Positions 1 through 8,773 of a stretch of DNA of 64,000 nucleotides are shown piece after piece. Made by a program: the position numbers and the translations under genes. Each line of letters opens with the position of its first letter. The stretch's first letter is position 1. Origin of the DNA: Sedimenticola_A sp040506425 (GTDB lineage Bacteria > Pseudomonadota > Gammaproteobacteria > Chromatiales > Chromatiaceae); the NCBI GenBank assembly GCA_965224515.1, contig OZ245051.1, positions 868,001 to 932,000 on the forward strand. The letters are read 5' to 3'. Under the pieces are notes generated by a model. That model was not told the origin of the DNA. It searched no databases and saw only the letters and a list, made by a program, of their open reading frames with translations.

Positions 1-672
<672 letters not shown>

Positions 673-736
673 AGCCCATCCTCCCTACAGAAACGACCCC
701 GGGCAGCGTGTCCGGGGTCCGATCAGGCCGACAGAT

Positions 737-1618
737 ATGCCCTGGCTGCAAGCCCATCTCATCACCGACAAACACAGCGCCCCACTCATCGAACTGCTGT
801 TTGAAGAGCTTGGCGCACTCTCGGTCACCCTGGGTGACGCTGCAGACGAAGCGCTACTGGAACCCGGACCGGGAGAGTCTCCCCTCTGGCAGCAGACGCG
901 TGTTACCGGACTGTTCAGTGGCGACACCGACTCGGACACGCTGCGCAGTGCAATCAACCAGGCGCTGAACCGTGACGCCAGCCGCGGGTTGAACCTTGAA
1001 ATACTCGAAGACCAGGCGTGGGAACGCGCCTGGCTCGATGCCTTCCGCCCCATGCAGTTCGGCAACAGGCTATGGATCTGCCCCAACGGCCAGCCCCCCG
1101 GAGAGCCCAACGCCGTGGTGGTGGAACTGGATCCCGGGCTCGCATTCGGCACCGGCACCCACCCCACGACAGCCCTCTGCCTGCGCTGGCTCGACAGCCA
1201 GCCACTACAGGGCAGTACCGTAATCGACTTCGGCTGTGGTTCGGGCATCCTTGCCGTTGCCGCACTTTGTCTGGGTGCAGCAAAGGCGATCGCCATCGAT
1301 CACGACCCACAGGCCCTCGAGGCAACAAGGGCCAACGCCGAGAAAAACGGGGTGCAGGAGAGACTGGAGATCTACTCCAGCTCAGAGGCACCGGACGTCA
1401 AGGCGGATATACTTCTGGCCAACATTCTGGCAGGGGTGCTGATTGAACTGGAGCCTACACTTGCCAATCATGTCAAACCGGCAGGCGGGGTTGCACTATC
1501 GGGCATACTCGCAGAACAGGCGACTGACGTGAATACAGCCTACAGCGGCAACTTCCAACTCAATCCACCGCAACAGCTTGACGACTGGGTACTCCTTGAG
1601 GGCACCAAAAACGTGTAA
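737..1618 (+). CDS. prmA: Ribosomal protein L11 methyltransferase
   Basis: PrmA trimethylates ribosomal protein L11 using S-adenosylmethionine. The 293-residue length is typical. The N-terminal substrate-recognition domain starts MPWLQAHLITD; the C-terminal class I methyltransferase domain shows the family signature AFGTGTHPTT, the SAM-binding loop DFGCGSGILAVAAL and the post-strand motif LANILAGVLIEL. The position directly after accC is the common gammaproteobacterial order. The start ATG was chosen because it gives the family N-terminus. The next gene begins 11 bases after the stop, so the two are probably cotranscribed. Confidence 0.96.
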   Translation: MPWLQAHLITDKHSAPLIELLFEELGALSVTLGDAADEALLEPGPGESPLWQQTRVTGLFSGDTDSDTLRSAINQALNRDASRGLNLEILEDQAWERAWLDAFRPMQFGNRLWICPNGQPPGEPNAVVVELDPGLAFGTGTHPTTALCLRWLDSQPLQGSTVIDFGCGSGILAVAALCLGAAKAIAIDHDPQALEATRANAEKNGVQERLEIYSSSEAPDVKADILLANILAGVLIELEPTLANHVKPAGGVALSGILAEQATDVNTAYSGNFQLNPPQQLDDWVLLEGTKNV

Positions 1619-1629
1619 CCTATATTGCT

Positions 1630-3300
1630 GTGTATACCCAATGCCCACACTGCCAAACAGTTTTCAGAATCAGCGCGGAGCAATTGCGCGCCGCCAGCGG
1701 CAAGGCGCACTGCTGCCATTGCGACAGGGTGTTCAGTGCCCTTGAGAATCTCAAGGAGGATGACAAGGCATCTTCCCCCTCTATCGAAACAGCCCCTCCC
1801 TCTGCAGAAGAGGCACTGCCACCGGTTCGACGCAGAGACGTTACAGACAGCCTGACCCAACTGCTGACAGAGTTGCAGACGGAGAGTTTTGCAACGGGTG
1901 ACGAGCAGGAGCAGCCGACACCTATTGACGCTCCACCTTCCCAGGGTGAAAAAACGCTATTCAGCGACTACCTGGCTGAACTCGGCGATGAGACCGAAGA
2001 AGGGGAACCCCAGGCCGATACCAGTGACGCGGAAGATCTGCGCCTTGACGCCTTTTCAATTCACGACCAGCCCGACGCGGACAGAAGTCCGGAGCTCTCC
2101 ATTCCCTCCATGGATGAGGAGGTGGGAATCGCATACGAAACCCTGGAGCAGGATACGCACCAGTTGAGTTTCCAGATCCTTGACGACCCAACGGAGACCA
2201 TTGAGCGTGACGAGGAGCTGGAACTGCCCTGGGCGACAGAGTGGGATGAGGAGACCGCCCCAGAGAGACCTGTCGACACACCGGAACCGACCGACGAGGA
2301 TGAACCTGACAGTGACCAGGTCAACTTCACCCGCGAGGAGATGGCATCGTTAACACCTGAAGGGGCAGTTGACGACGGATTCAGCGGCCCCTATTCAACC
2401 CTCGACGGGGACACTGAACAGATCGACGCGGCTTACCTGGGTGCAGACACAGAGACAGCTGAAGACAGCGGTTACGACGAGCCAGACACCATACCCTCCC
2501 ATTTCGTGCTTGAAGAGACCGAGATGGCCTCCTCCGATGAGTTGCCGTATGACGGAATCGATGAGGATACAGAGCCGACACCCGACCAGGCAGAAGACGA
2601 ACCGGAAGCAGTCTACGACGAACCCGATACCGAGCTCTCCCACTTTACCCTGGAAGAGACCGAGATGGCCTCTTCGGAAGAGGGTTTCGCAGAACCCGGG
2701 GAACCGGCCGAAACGGACACACCGGAGACCACCCTGCCCTTCAAGGTACCGGATGACCTTCCGGATATCGAACCCAGTGAACATCAGCCTCTTGACCTGG
2801 TGGAGATTGAACTGCCCGAGGAGGAGCGGGGGGCAGGCTCACTGAAGTGGATCATGCTGATCCTCCTGCTGCTTGGACTGGCCCTGTTGCAACTGACCTG
2901 GTTTGGCAGGGATCATCTGGCACGCTACCCCGGCATGCTCGACACCATGACAAGCTTCTGCGCCATCGCCAAGTGTGAACTCCAACCACGCAAAGCCCCG
3001 GAGCAATTCAAAATAACCAACCGCATGATGGTCAGTCACCCGGAACGGGAAAACGCACTTGTGCTACTACTGGCCTTCACCAACCAGGCAGAGCACCCGC
3101 AGCCCTATCCGCGACTTCAACTCAGCCTGCATGACAACAACGAGACGCTGACAGCCAGGCGCATCTTCTCACCGAATGAGTACATGGGGAGAAAAGTCGG
3201 GGCCTCCGAGTTGATCGAGACAGGAAGCACCGTGAGTGTGGAGATGCCCATGGAGGATCCCGGCAACCGGGTAACCGGCTTTCAGTTCGACTTCTTCTGA
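1630..3300 (+). CDS. Zinc-ribbon and DUF3426 domain membrane protein with a long acidic linker
   Basis: The protein starts at GTG with an MJ0042-type zinc ribbon (YTQCPHCQTVFRI, then CCHCDRVF). A very long acidic linker fills roughly residues 50-410, followed by one membrane helix (SLKWIMLILLLLGLALLQL) and a C-terminal DUF3426 domain carrying two cysteines (CAIAKCEL) and ending FQFDFF. Zinc ribbon, helix and DUF3426 together are a known architecture found between prmA and dusB in Gammaproteobacteria; the function is unknown. At 556 residues it looks longer than relatives I know because of the linker. The linker holds an imperfect internal repeat beginning YDEPDT and containing LEETEMASS, at about residues 282 and 329, so it seems to have grown by duplication. 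Confidence 0.85.
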   Translation: MYTQCPHCQTVFRISAEQLRAASGKAHCCHCDRVFSALENLKEDDKASSPSIETAPPSAEEALPPVRRRDVTDSLTQLLTELQTESFATGDEQEQPTPIDAPPSQGEKTLFSDYLAELGDETEEGEPQADTSDAEDLRLDAFSIHDQPDADRSPELSIPSMDEEVGIAYETLEQDTHQLSFQILDDPTETIERDEELELPWATEWDEETAPERPVDTPEPTDEDEPDSDQVNFTREEMASLTPEGAVDDGFSGPYSTLDGDTEQIDAAYLGADTETAEDSGYDEPDTIPSHFVLEETEMASSDELPYDGIDEDTEPTPDQAEDEPEAVYDEPDTELSHFTLEETEMASSEEGFAEPGEPAETDTPETTLPFKVPDDLPDIEPSEHQPLDLVEIELPEEERGAGSLKWIMLILLLLGLALLQLTWFGRDHLARYPGMLDTMTSFCAIAKCELQPRKAPEQFKITNRMMVSHPERENALVLLLAFTNQAEHPQPYPRLQLSLHDNNETLTARRIFSPNEYMGRKVGASELIETGSTVSVEMPMEDPGNRVTGFQFDFF

Positions 3301-3485
3301 CCTGCTTCCACCCTGACTTATTCGAAGTTTACGTGCGATGAGCACCCGATCACGAACATTAACGATCATTTCCCTCCTCAACAGCCAATGCATACCGGGC
3401 GAGTGAAAATCCCACAGCCAGAGAACCATCGCCTTCCATTGACAAATCTCTTAGCTTTTTTCCCAAATAAGGGAAAATCCGGACT

Positions 3486-3513
3486 TTGCCTGCTCAATTT
3501 TTCGGCGTAATAT
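3486..3513 (+). promoter_or_regulatory. Candidate dusB-fis promoter
   Basis: A -35-like TTGCCT and a -10-like TAATAT are separated by 16 bp, followed by a GC-rich stretch (CCCGCC) where the discriminator would lie, about 45 bp before the dusB start. GC-rich discriminators are typical of stringently controlled promoters and the E. coli dusB-fis promoter is one; applying that here is inference. A second candidate -35 (TTGACA at 3440) has no good -10 partner. Confidence 0.45.
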
Positions 3514-3559
3514 ATCCCGCCTTTCCCTTGTGATTTTTTGGATCCGCCATAGGCTCGGA

Positions 3560-4546
3560 ATGCAGATCGGACCCTATAAACTGGACAACAACCTGGTGCT
3601 TGCACCCATGGCGGGCGTTACCGACCGTCCATTCCGCCAGCTCTGCAGAAAGATGGGCGCAGGGATGGCAGTGTCAGAGATGGTCTCGGCCAACTCCGCA
3701 CTCTGGGGTACCACCAAAACTGTCCGCCGACTGGACTTCACAGGGGAACCGGGACCGATATCTGTTCAGATCCTCGGCGCCGACCCCAAGACCATGGCAG
3801 AAGCCGCCAGGGTAAACGTGGGTTTTGGCGCCCAGATCGTAGACATAAACATGGGCTGTCCGGCAAAAAAGGTCTGCAAGGTATCTGCCGGCTCAGCACT
3901 CATGAAAGACGAACTGCTGGTTGGCCGTATACTGCGGTCCGTGGTCGAGGCGACCGACGTGCCGGTCACACTGAAAATAAGAACAGGCTGGGACAGGGAA
4001 AACCGCAACGGCCTGGAGATTGCAAAAATTGCCGAAGACTGCGGCATCAAGGCGCTGGCCATTCACGGCCGCACCCGTGCTGACAAATTCTCGGGCGATG
4101 CGGAATACGAAACGATCCGCAGCATAAAGCAGAGCATCGGCATCCCTGTCATTGCCAACGGAGATATCAATACTCCGCAAAAGGCCAGGCAGGTGCTTGA
4201 ACTGACCGGTGTCGACGGCATCATGGTCGGCAGGGCAGCCCAGGGGCGACCCTGGGTTTTTCAGGAGATTGCGCACTACCTGAAAACGGGACAGACACTT
4301 GCCCGGCCCGACCCGCAGTGGATTTGCAACATACTGATGGAGCACCTGGAAAACCTGTACGAGTTTTATGGAGAATACATGGGGGTACGGGTCGCAAGGA
4401 AACATATCGCTTGGTACAGCAAGACACAGCCAGGCGGTGCGGAATTCAGAAAAACAATTAACCAGACAGAGTCTGCCGAAAAACAGCTGGCCGAAATCTC
4501 AGCATTTTTCGAACAGATTAGAGCAAACAAGGAGTTGGCGGCATGA
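3560..4546 (+). CDS. dusB: tRNA-dihydrouridine synthase B
   Basis: DusB is an FMN enzyme that reduces specific uridines in the tRNA D-loop with NADPH. The 328-residue protein shows the TIM-barrel start LVLAPMAGVTDRPFRQLC, the catalytic-cysteine motif DINMGCPAKKVC, the TLKIRTGW strand, the AIHGRTR segment and the phosphate-binding IMVGRAAQGRPW. An in-frame GTG at 3530 would add ten residues, but the ATG at 3560 matches the family N-terminus MQIGPYKLDN. Its stop overlaps the fis start (ATGA), the conserved dusB-fis operon arrangement. Confidence 0.96.
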   Translation: MQIGPYKLDNNLVLAPMAGVTDRPFRQLCRKMGAGMAVSEMVSANSALWGTTKTVRRLDFTGEPGPISVQILGADPKTMAEAARVNVGFGAQIVDINMGCPAKKVCKVSAGSALMKDELLVGRILRSVVEATDVPVTLKIRTGWDRENRNGLEIAKIAEDCGIKALAIHGRTRADKFSGDAEYETIRSIKQSIGIPVIANGDINTPQKARQVLELTGVDGIMVGRAAQGRPWVFQEIAHYLKTGQTLARPDPQWICNILMEHLENLYEFYGEYMGVRVARKHIAWYSKTQPGGAEFRKTINQTESAEKQLAEISAFFEQIRANKELAA

Positions 4547-4839
4547 CATTGGAAGCCACCCATATCAACGAACATAAAGCGGCCCGTTTCACGGTATCAA
4601 AAAACAAGTCGACCGAACCACTTCGCGAATGCGTTCGCGACGCCATGACAAGCTACTTCAAACAGCTTGACGGCCACACAGCATCCGACATCTACCAGAT
4701 GGTTATCTCCGAGGTTGAGAGGCCCCTGCTTGAAACGGTGATGCTGCATACCGAGGGCAACCAGACCAAGGCGGCTACCGCCCTTGGCATAAGCCGCAGC
4801 ACCCTGCGCAAGAAACTGGCCCTTTACGGCCTGGATTGA
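4543..4839 (+). CDS. fis: DNA-binding protein Fis
   Basis: Fis is a small dimeric nucleoid protein that bends DNA and activates rRNA and other growth-related promoters. The 98-residue length matches E. coli Fis. The C-terminal helix-turn-helix is clear (GNQTKAATALGISRSTLRKK), preceded by the helices of the dimer core (VERPLLETVMLHTEG). Its ATG overlaps the dusB stop by four bases, so translational coupling is likely. The extreme N-terminus is family-variable. A GC hairpin follows the stop. Confidence 0.96.
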   Translation: MTLEATHINEHKAARFTVSKNKSTEPLRECVRDAMTSYFKQLDGHTASDIYQMVISEVERPLLETVMLHTEGNQTKAATALGISRSTLRKKLALYGLD

Positions 4840-4866
4840 AGCGCGGTACTCACATCATTCTGAACG

Positions 4867-4890
4867 CGCGGCCTGTTGGCCGCGTTTGTA
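4867..4890 (+). terminator. Hairpin after fis
   Basis: A 7-bp GC stem (CGCGGCC, loop TGTT, GGCCGCG) is followed by a short T-rich run (TTTGTATT). It sits 28 bases after the fis stop and before purH, so it may end or attenuate the dusB-fis transcript. The T run is weak. Confidence 0.6.
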
Positions 4891-4920
4891 TTAAATACCT
4901 TAAATAACAGAGACAGCGAT

Positions 4921-6480
4921 ATGGCAGCCATTACCCGAGCCCTTATCAGCGTATCCGACAAAACCGGAATCGTGGAATTTGCACGCGCACTGCATGAGAG
5001 AGGCGTCGTCATCCTCTCCACCGGCGGTACAGCACGCCTGCTGGCCGAGCAGTCGGTCCCGGTAACCGAAGTGTCGGAGCACACCGGTTTCCCAGAAATG
5101 ATGGATGGCCGGGTCAAGACCCTGCACCCGAAAATCCACGGTGGCATCCTGGGACGCAGAGGCACCGACGACCAGGTAATGGCAGACAACGGTATCGCAC
5201 CGATCGACATGATCGTAGTCAATCTCTACCCCTTTGAGCAGACCGTGGCCAACCCTGACTGCGATCTGCCCACCGCCATTGAGAACATCGACATTGGCGG
5301 CCCGACCATGCTGCGTGCAGCGGCCAAGAACCACGCCGATGTCACCGTTGTTGTGGACGCGGCAGACTACGAACGCATACTCCAGGAGATGGACGGCAAT
5401 GACGGCAGCGTCACCGATGCCACCCGCTTCGACCTGGCAGTAAAAACCTTCGAGCACACATCCAACTACGACGGCGCCATCGCCAACTACCTGGGTGCAA
5501 GACTGGGAGATGAACCGAGCGATTTCCCGCGCACGATCAACCTGCAGTACCAGCAGGTACAGACCATGCGTTATGGCGAGAACCCCCATCAGAAAGCGGC
5601 CTTCTTCGTAGAACGCGACCAGCCCGAAGCCTGCATTTCCACGTCCCGTCAACTCCAGGGCAAGGAGCTCTCCTATAACAACATCGCCGATACCGATGCC
5701 GCGCTGGAGTGCGTCAAGCAGTTCGCAGAAGGCCCCACATGCGTCATCGTAAAGCATGCCAACCCCTGTGGTGTGGCGCTGGGCGACAACCTGTTGCACG
5801 CTTACGACCGCGCCTACAGCACCGACCCTGAATCAGCCTTTGGCGGCATTATCGCCTTCAACCAGGAACTCGATGCCGAAACCGCACAGGCCATCGTCGA
5901 CCGCCAGTTCGTTGAAGTGATCATCGCCCCGAAAATTTCGGCTGCTGCAGTCGAAGCGGTCAGCGCCAAGAAGAACGTGCGCCTGCTGGAGTGCGGCGAA
6001 TGGAGATCCGAACAGATCCACCGCCTCGATTTCAAACGGGTCAATGGTGGTCTGCTGGTGCAGGATGCAGACCTGCTCATCAACAACGAGTTGAAGGTCG
6101 TCACCAAGCGCGCCCCCACCGAAGAGGAGATGCGCAACCTGACCTTCACCTGGCGGGTCGCCAAGTTCGTCAAATCCAACGCCATCGTGTACGGCAATGA
6201 CGGCATGACCATCGGCGTGGGGGCCGGCCAGATGAGCCGGATCAACTCTGCACGCATCGCCGGCATCAAGGCTGAACACGCTGGACTGGAAGTACCTGGT
6301 TCCGTCATGGCATCTGATGCCTTCTTCCCCTTCAGGGACGGACTGGACAACGCTGCAGAGGCTGGCATACGTGCCGTAATCCAGCCCGGAGGCTCCATGC
6401 GAGACGATGAAGTGATTGCCGCAGCGGATGAGCACGACATCGCCATGGTGTTCACCGGCATGCGTCACTTCCGCCACTGA
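4921..6480 (+). CDS. purH: Bifunctional AICAR formyltransferase / IMP cyclohydrolase
   Basis: PurH catalyses the last two steps of IMP synthesis: formylation of AICAR with 10-formyl-tetrahydrofolate and ring closure of FAICAR. The 519-residue protein has the N-terminal MGS-like IMP cyclohydrolase domain (ALISVSDKTGI, ILSTGGTARLL, GRVKTLHPKIHGG) and the C-terminal formyltransferase domain (RYGENPHQKAAF, KHANPCGVALG, DSESAFGG-like DPESAFGG, ending VFTGMRHFRH). ATG at 4921 gives the standard start MAAITRALIS. A purine gene after fis is the usual order in this class; here a second gene separates it from purD. Confidence 0.98.
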   Translation: MAAITRALISVSDKTGIVEFARALHERGVVILSTGGTARLLAEQSVPVTEVSEHTGFPEMMDGRVKTLHPKIHGGILGRRGTDDQVMADNGIAPIDMIVVNLYPFEQTVANPDCDLPTAIENIDIGGPTMLRAAAKNHADVTVVVDAADYERILQEMDGNDGSVTDATRFDLAVKTFEHTSNYDGAIANYLGARLGDEPSDFPRTINLQYQQVQTMRYGENPHQKAAFFVERDQPEACISTSRQLQGKELSYNNIADTDAALECVKQFAEGPTCVIVKHANPCGVALGDNLLHAYDRAYSTDPESAFGGIIAFNQELDAETAQAIVDRQFVEVIIAPKISAAAVEAVSAKKNVRLLECGEWRSEQIHRLDFKRVNGGLLVQDADLLINNELKVVTKRAPTEEEMRNLTFTWRVAKFVKSNAIVYGNDGMTIGVGAGQMSRINSARIAGIKAEHAGLEVPGSVMASDAFFPFRDGLDNAAEAGIRAVIQPGGSMRDDEVIAAADEHDIAMVFTGMRHFRH

Positions 6481-6495
6481 TCGGACAAGACAGAA

Positions 6496-6539
6496 CGCGG
6501 AGTACACAAAGCGTACCTGATACCCCTGTGTACTCCGCG
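6496..6539. repeat. 13-bp perfect inverted repeat between purH and lpxA-like gene
   Basis: Arms CGCGGAGTACACA (6496-6508) and its exact complement (6527-6539) flank an 18-base loop. No T run follows, so this does not look like a simple intrinsic terminator. It ends 23 bases before the next start codon and could be a transcript-stability hairpin or an operator. Confidence 0.7.
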
Positions 6540-6562
6540 CAATCTCTGCGCCCGGATCCCAA

Positions 6563-7384
6563 ATGACCCATATCCATCCCACCGCGATTATCGAAGATGG
6601 TGCAATACTGCATGACTCGGTGCAGGTGGGTCCGTACTCGATCATCGAGTCCGGCGCTGTAATCGGTGAAGGCTGCATCATTGAAAGCGGTGTACGCATC
6701 TTCGGCGTCACACGGCTGGGCAGACACAACAGGGTCTGCCACGGCGCCACCCTCGGCTGCGAACCCCACGACCTGGGCTTCACGCCGGAAAAGAGCACCC
6801 CCCTGACATTTGGTGACAGCAACCAGATCAAGGAGGGGGCCAACTTCAGCCGGGGCGTCAAAACCGAGGCCGGCTCGGTCATCGGCAACGGCAACTACTT
6901 CATGTCAGGCTTCCACGCCGGTCATGACATCATCTTCGGCAACGACAACGTGTTCGGTGCCAACGCCACCATCGGCGGTCACGTGGAGGTGGGTAACCGT
7001 GCATTCATCTCGGCCCTGGTGGCGATACACCAGTTCTGCCGGGTGGGCGACAACGCCATGCTTGGCGGCGTGGTCAAGGCAGTAAAGGACATCCCCCCCT
7101 ACACCACGGCAGACGGCAGCCCGGTCAGAGTCTGCGGACTGAATGTAGTCGGCCTGAGAAGAGCGGGGTTTGGCCCCGAAGCGCGTAGAGCAATCAAGCA
7201 GGCATACAAGGTCATCTACCACTCCGGCCTGAACACGACCCAGGCCCTGGAAGAGCTGAGGCGGGGCCAGGCGACGGCTGAAACGGAAAACATCATCCGC
7301 TTCTTCGAACAGAGCGGACGCGGCATCACCGCACATCGTACAATCAAGACAAAACAAAAGCCGGAAGCTGAAGGTCCGGCCTAG
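6563..7384 (+). CDS. lpxA: LpxA-like UDP-sugar O/N-acyltransferase (left-handed beta helix)
   Basis: LpxA transfers a hydroxyacyl chain from acyl carrier protein to UDP-GlcNAc (or the 3-amino analogue) in the first step of lipid A synthesis. The 273-residue protein shows hexapeptide repeats from residue 3 (HPTAIIEDGAIL), the active-site segment FHAGHD with H118 and H121 (matching E. coli H122 and catalytic H125), H140 in IGGH, H156 in AIHQFC, and a C-terminal helical domain. N194 is kept, but the position of E. coli E200 is valine and the segment after the acyl-ruler glycine (LGGVVK) differs from E. coli. It lies between purH and purD rather than with lpxD-fabZ-lpxB, so it may be a second copy or a specialised paralogue. 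Residue comparisons are from memory of E. coli LpxA. Confidence 0.8.
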   Translation: MTHIHPTAIIEDGAILHDSVQVGPYSIIESGAVIGEGCIIESGVRIFGVTRLGRHNRVCHGATLGCEPHDLGFTPEKSTPLTFGDSNQIKEGANFSRGVKTEAGSVIGNGNYFMSGFHAGHDIIFGNDNVFGANATIGGHVEVGNRAFISALVAIHQFCRVGDNAMLGGVVKAVKDIPPYTTADGSPVRVCGLNVVGLRRAGFGPEARRAIKQAYKVIYHSGLNTTQALEELRRGQATAETENIIRFFEQSGRGITAHRTIKTKQKPEAEGPA

Positions 7385-7412
7385 AACTCACTACCATTCA
7401 AGGCGTACAGAC

Positions 7413-8705
7413 ATGAACATTCTGGTCATCGGCAGCGGCGGGCGCGAACATGCGCTGGCCTGGAAAGCAGCTCAATCCCCCCTGGCAGACAAAGTCTTTG
7501 TTGCCCCGGGAAACGCCGGCACAGCCCTGGAGCCAAAGCTTGAGAATGTAACCATTGGCGTAGAGGACATTGAAGGTCTGATCGCCTTCGCCAGGGATAA
7601 CGATATCGGCCTGACCATTGTCGGCCCCGAAGCCCCCCTGGTGATCGGAGTGGTGGATGCATTCGAGAAAGCAGGTCTGAAGTGCTTCGGCCCCACCCAG
7701 GGTGCAGCTCAACTGGAAGGCTCCAAGGCATTTACCAAAGACTTCCTGGCCCGCCAGAAGATCCCCACCGCTGATTACCAGACCTTCACCGAGGTCGACC
7801 AGGCTATCGCCTACCTGAACGAAAAGGGCGCCCCTATCGTCATCAAGGCCGACGGTCTTGCCGCGGGCAAAGGCGTCATCGTCGCCATGACACTTGAAGA
7901 GGCCGAGGCCGCTGTACGCGACATGCTGTCAGGCAACGCCTTCGGCGAGGCCGGACACCGGGTCGTGGTCGAGGAGTTCCTGGACGGCGAGGAGGCCAGC
8001 TTCATTGTCATGGCCGACGGCGTCAATGTTCTGCCCATGGCAACCAGCCAGGACCACAAGCGTGCAGGCAATGGCGACACCGGACTCAACACCGGCGGCA
8101 TGGGCGCCTACAGTCCGGCCCCCGTGGTGACCGACGAAATCTACCAGCGAGTCATGGATGAAGTGATCATGCCCACCGTACAGGGCATGGCGGCCGAGGG
8201 CCTGCCCTACACCGGCTTTCTCTATGCAGGGCTGATGATCATGGCTGACGGCACCCCAAAAGTGATCGAATACAACTGCCGCTTCGGAGATCCCGAGACC
8301 CAGCCCATCATGCTGCGCATGCAGTCTGACATGGTTGCCCACTGCCTGGCCGCCCTTGAAGGCAGACTGGACCAGGAGACAGCAGGCTGGGACCCGCGCC
8401 CCTCCCTGGGCGTGGTGCTGGCCGCAGGGGGTTATCCAGGCAGCTACAATAACGGCGACATCATTACCGGACTGCCCCGGGAGGAGAGTGCAGGTCTCAA
8501 GGTATTTCATGCCGGTACCGCAGAAAAGAGCGGCGAAGTCGTCACCAGTGGCGGGCGTGTACTCTGCGCTACCGCACTGGGGGATACTGTCTCCGAGGCC
8601 CAATCCAACGCCTACAGCCTGGTCGAACAGATTCAGTGGAACGGCGTTTATTACCGAACCGATATAGGTTATCGCGCCATTGCCAGGGAGCAGACCAACA
8701 GCTAA
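7413..8705 (+). CDS. purD: Phosphoribosylamine-glycine ligase
   Basis: PurD (GAR synthetase) joins phosphoribosylamine and glycine with ATP, the second step of purine synthesis. The 430-residue length is typical. Visible features are the N-terminal MNILVIGSGGREHALAWK, the ATP-grasp region IVIKADGLAAGKGV, the LNTGGMGAYSPAP motif and the metal-binding region EYNCRFGDPETQ. It follows the lpxA-like gene by 28 bases, so purH, the acyltransferase and purD probably share a transcript. Certain. Confidence 0.98.
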   Translation: MNILVIGSGGREHALAWKAAQSPLADKVFVAPGNAGTALEPKLENVTIGVEDIEGLIAFARDNDIGLTIVGPEAPLVIGVVDAFEKAGLKCFGPTQGAAQLEGSKAFTKDFLARQKIPTADYQTFTEVDQAIAYLNEKGAPIVIKADGLAAGKGVIVAMTLEEAEAAVRDMLSGNAFGEAGHRVVVEEFLDGEEASFIVMADGVNVLPMATSQDHKRAGNGDTGLNTGGMGAYSPAPVVTDEIYQRVMDEVIMPTVQGMAAEGLPYTGFLYAGLMIMADGTPKVIEYNCRFGDPETQPIMLRMQSDMVAHCLAALEGRLDQETAGWDPRPSLGVVLAAGGYPGSYNNGDIITGLPREESAGLKVFHAGTAEKSGEVVTSGGRVLCATALGDTVSEAQSNAYSLVEQIQWNGVYYRTDIGYRAIAREQTNS

Positions 8706-8773
8706 TCTGCACCAGTGCCTTTTAACCGGCACAACACTGCCCCCAGGACTGTGACGGAACCAGAACCGAAACG

